Positions 62,955-64,000 of a DNA stretch of 64,000 nucleotides are shown here, one piece after another. The position numbers and the translations under genes were made by a program. The stretch is from Bactrocera neohumeralis (Eukaryota; Arthropoda; Insecta; Diptera; Tephritidae): NCBI RefSeq assembly GCF_024586455.1, contig NC_065921.1:66651528-66715527 (forward strand), read 5' to 3'. Under the pieces are notes generated by a model that worked only from the letters and a program-made list of their open reading frames with translations, ran no database searches and was not told where the DNA came from. Positions within the stretch are counted from its first letter, which is position 1; the number at the start of each line of letters is the position of its first letter.

Positions 62955-64000
62955 TTATTAATACGGATAAGCACGGTAATAGAAAATATAAAAAAATCTT
63001 TTGAATTTCATTTCGCTTCTAAAGGAGCTAACCATGACTTACTTGTTAAATTTCATTTACTCAAAATATTCATATACATATGTACATATGTATGTATGTA
63101 CAATATTATGGAGTGCTTGCGTCAAAGACATACACTACAGTTCAAGCCACGCCAAGATCTCAGCTGTTGCTTATAAAATACATATGTATGTATGTCTTTT
63201 GCGGTCTCTAGAGTATTTACATTTTCACACATTCCACCGAAATGCAGGCATTAACCAAAAAACCACTCATGTCTATCAACAACAATCATCTGCAAAAACA
63301 ACATCCGCTACGGCAATTACAATTAACTGCTTCCAGTAACATAAACACGACTTCCCAATTCCCCAAAGTGAAATTCCAGACAGTGGCATTTGTCAAATAT
63401 TTTTACACCCTGTACATAAATATAATGTATCATCACCACAATTCCCACCAACCGAACATATGTTGATATCAATAATACATACAAAACTTGGCCTATGCGT
63501 ATAAAAGTCAAATTTGACACTCTCGCGTTAAAATGCGATTAGCGCTTCCCCCGCATATTGTAATTGTACACCTAAAGTGGATGCTCTCGTATTCTGCTGC
63601 GTTTTTCTAACTGTTTTGATCGAATAAATGTACTCTTATATATGTATAATACATACTTATGCAGTTACATGAACTGCTGCTGCGACACCCTCAACAAGAC
63701 TCACTCTCACAGCGAACTCTCTGAGGAATTTTTAATTTGAAACGCCTCTACGTAATCTAGCTGACTCGTGCCATACTCAGTTGGCTCATTCCGCCAGATT
63801 TTTGATTTTTTGCCGTCCTGTTATTCTTTCGTTCGGCCAAGTGCAGCACGAATTCGAAATCTCGTATTTACTTCCGGTGTTCGTTTTCATTTTAATTTAA
63901 GTCGTTTTGTTTATGTGTGAGGTATTGTTTTTTAAAATTAATGTAGTTTCTAGTATTTTTATGTTTATGAAAAGAGTTGGACGATAAAGTAAGAAACTTT
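62955..64000. other. Noncoding right edge of the window
   Basis: Microsatellites near 63072-63100 and 63180-63197; the last 500 bp is of balanced composition. A 112-codon frame at 63001 and a 74-codon frame at 63242 have no domain. No so C-terminal exon was recognised here. Confidence 0.4.

Overview
The window looks like nuclear DNA of a brachyceran fly, most likely a true fruit fly (Tephritidae, for example Bactrocera or a relative). The grounds are the one certain gene, a fly sine oculis orthologue with long AT-rich introns, the ubiquitous (TACA/TATG)n microsatellites, and the kinds of transposon relics present. The genus is inference, not proof.

The only convincing host gene is sine oculis (so), on the + strand. 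Five coding exons lie at 18807-19115, 19228-19438, 19569-19696, 20669-20773 and 23404-23459. They encode the Asn/Gly-rich N-terminus, the complete SIX domain and the complete K50 homeodomain (269 codons plus two bases). All exon phases join correctly. The C-terminal exon(s) and stop codon were not found in the following 40.5 kb, so the rest of the window is either a very long last intron or that exon lies beyond the window end. A probable 5' UTR segment begins at an acceptor ending at 18682.

Almost everything else that can be named is mobile DNA or repeat. There are: (a) mariner-family copies and relics at 27.1-28.3, 32.8-33.4, 39.37-40.54, 40.55-41.41, 58.5-58.9 and 60.4-60.9 kb; (b) DD41D-type mariner-related DNA at 36.16-36.75 kb (a fold-back) and 45.4-46.72 kb (split by a LINE); (c) Tc1-like relics at 48.09-49.49 and 56.7-57.62 kb; (d) two kinds of non-LTR retrotransposon, an RTE-like endonuclease/RT element (8.8-9.7, 18.07-18.55, 32.28-32.52, 45.74-46.26, 57.63-58.47 kb) and RNase H-bearing elements (2.95-3.17, 4.4-5.3, 31.6-32.0, 43.97-44.47, 54.1-55.2, 61.1-61.4 kb); (e) TTAA-flanked noncoding elements with inverted ends; (f) TTAGGGTG-ended fold-back or MITE elements; (g) two dispersed noncoding families with hairpin-like heads and GACGGACAG-type tracts; (h) a two-monomer AT-rich satellite at 14.4-15.2 kb and a 22-bp minisatellite at 25.16-25.29 kb.

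No tRNA, rRNA or second protein-coding host gene could be supported. The most interesting points are: elements with different TTAA-flanked ends sharing one short internal module; short composite copies of the RTE-like LINE that keep only parts of its two ends; a fold-back transposon whose arms carry the transposase C-terminal codons; a three-level nested insertion with a readable target duplication; a 1.42-kb unclassified element with perfect 29-bp inverted repeats; and a developmental master gene whose introns and flanks are heavily colonised by such elements.
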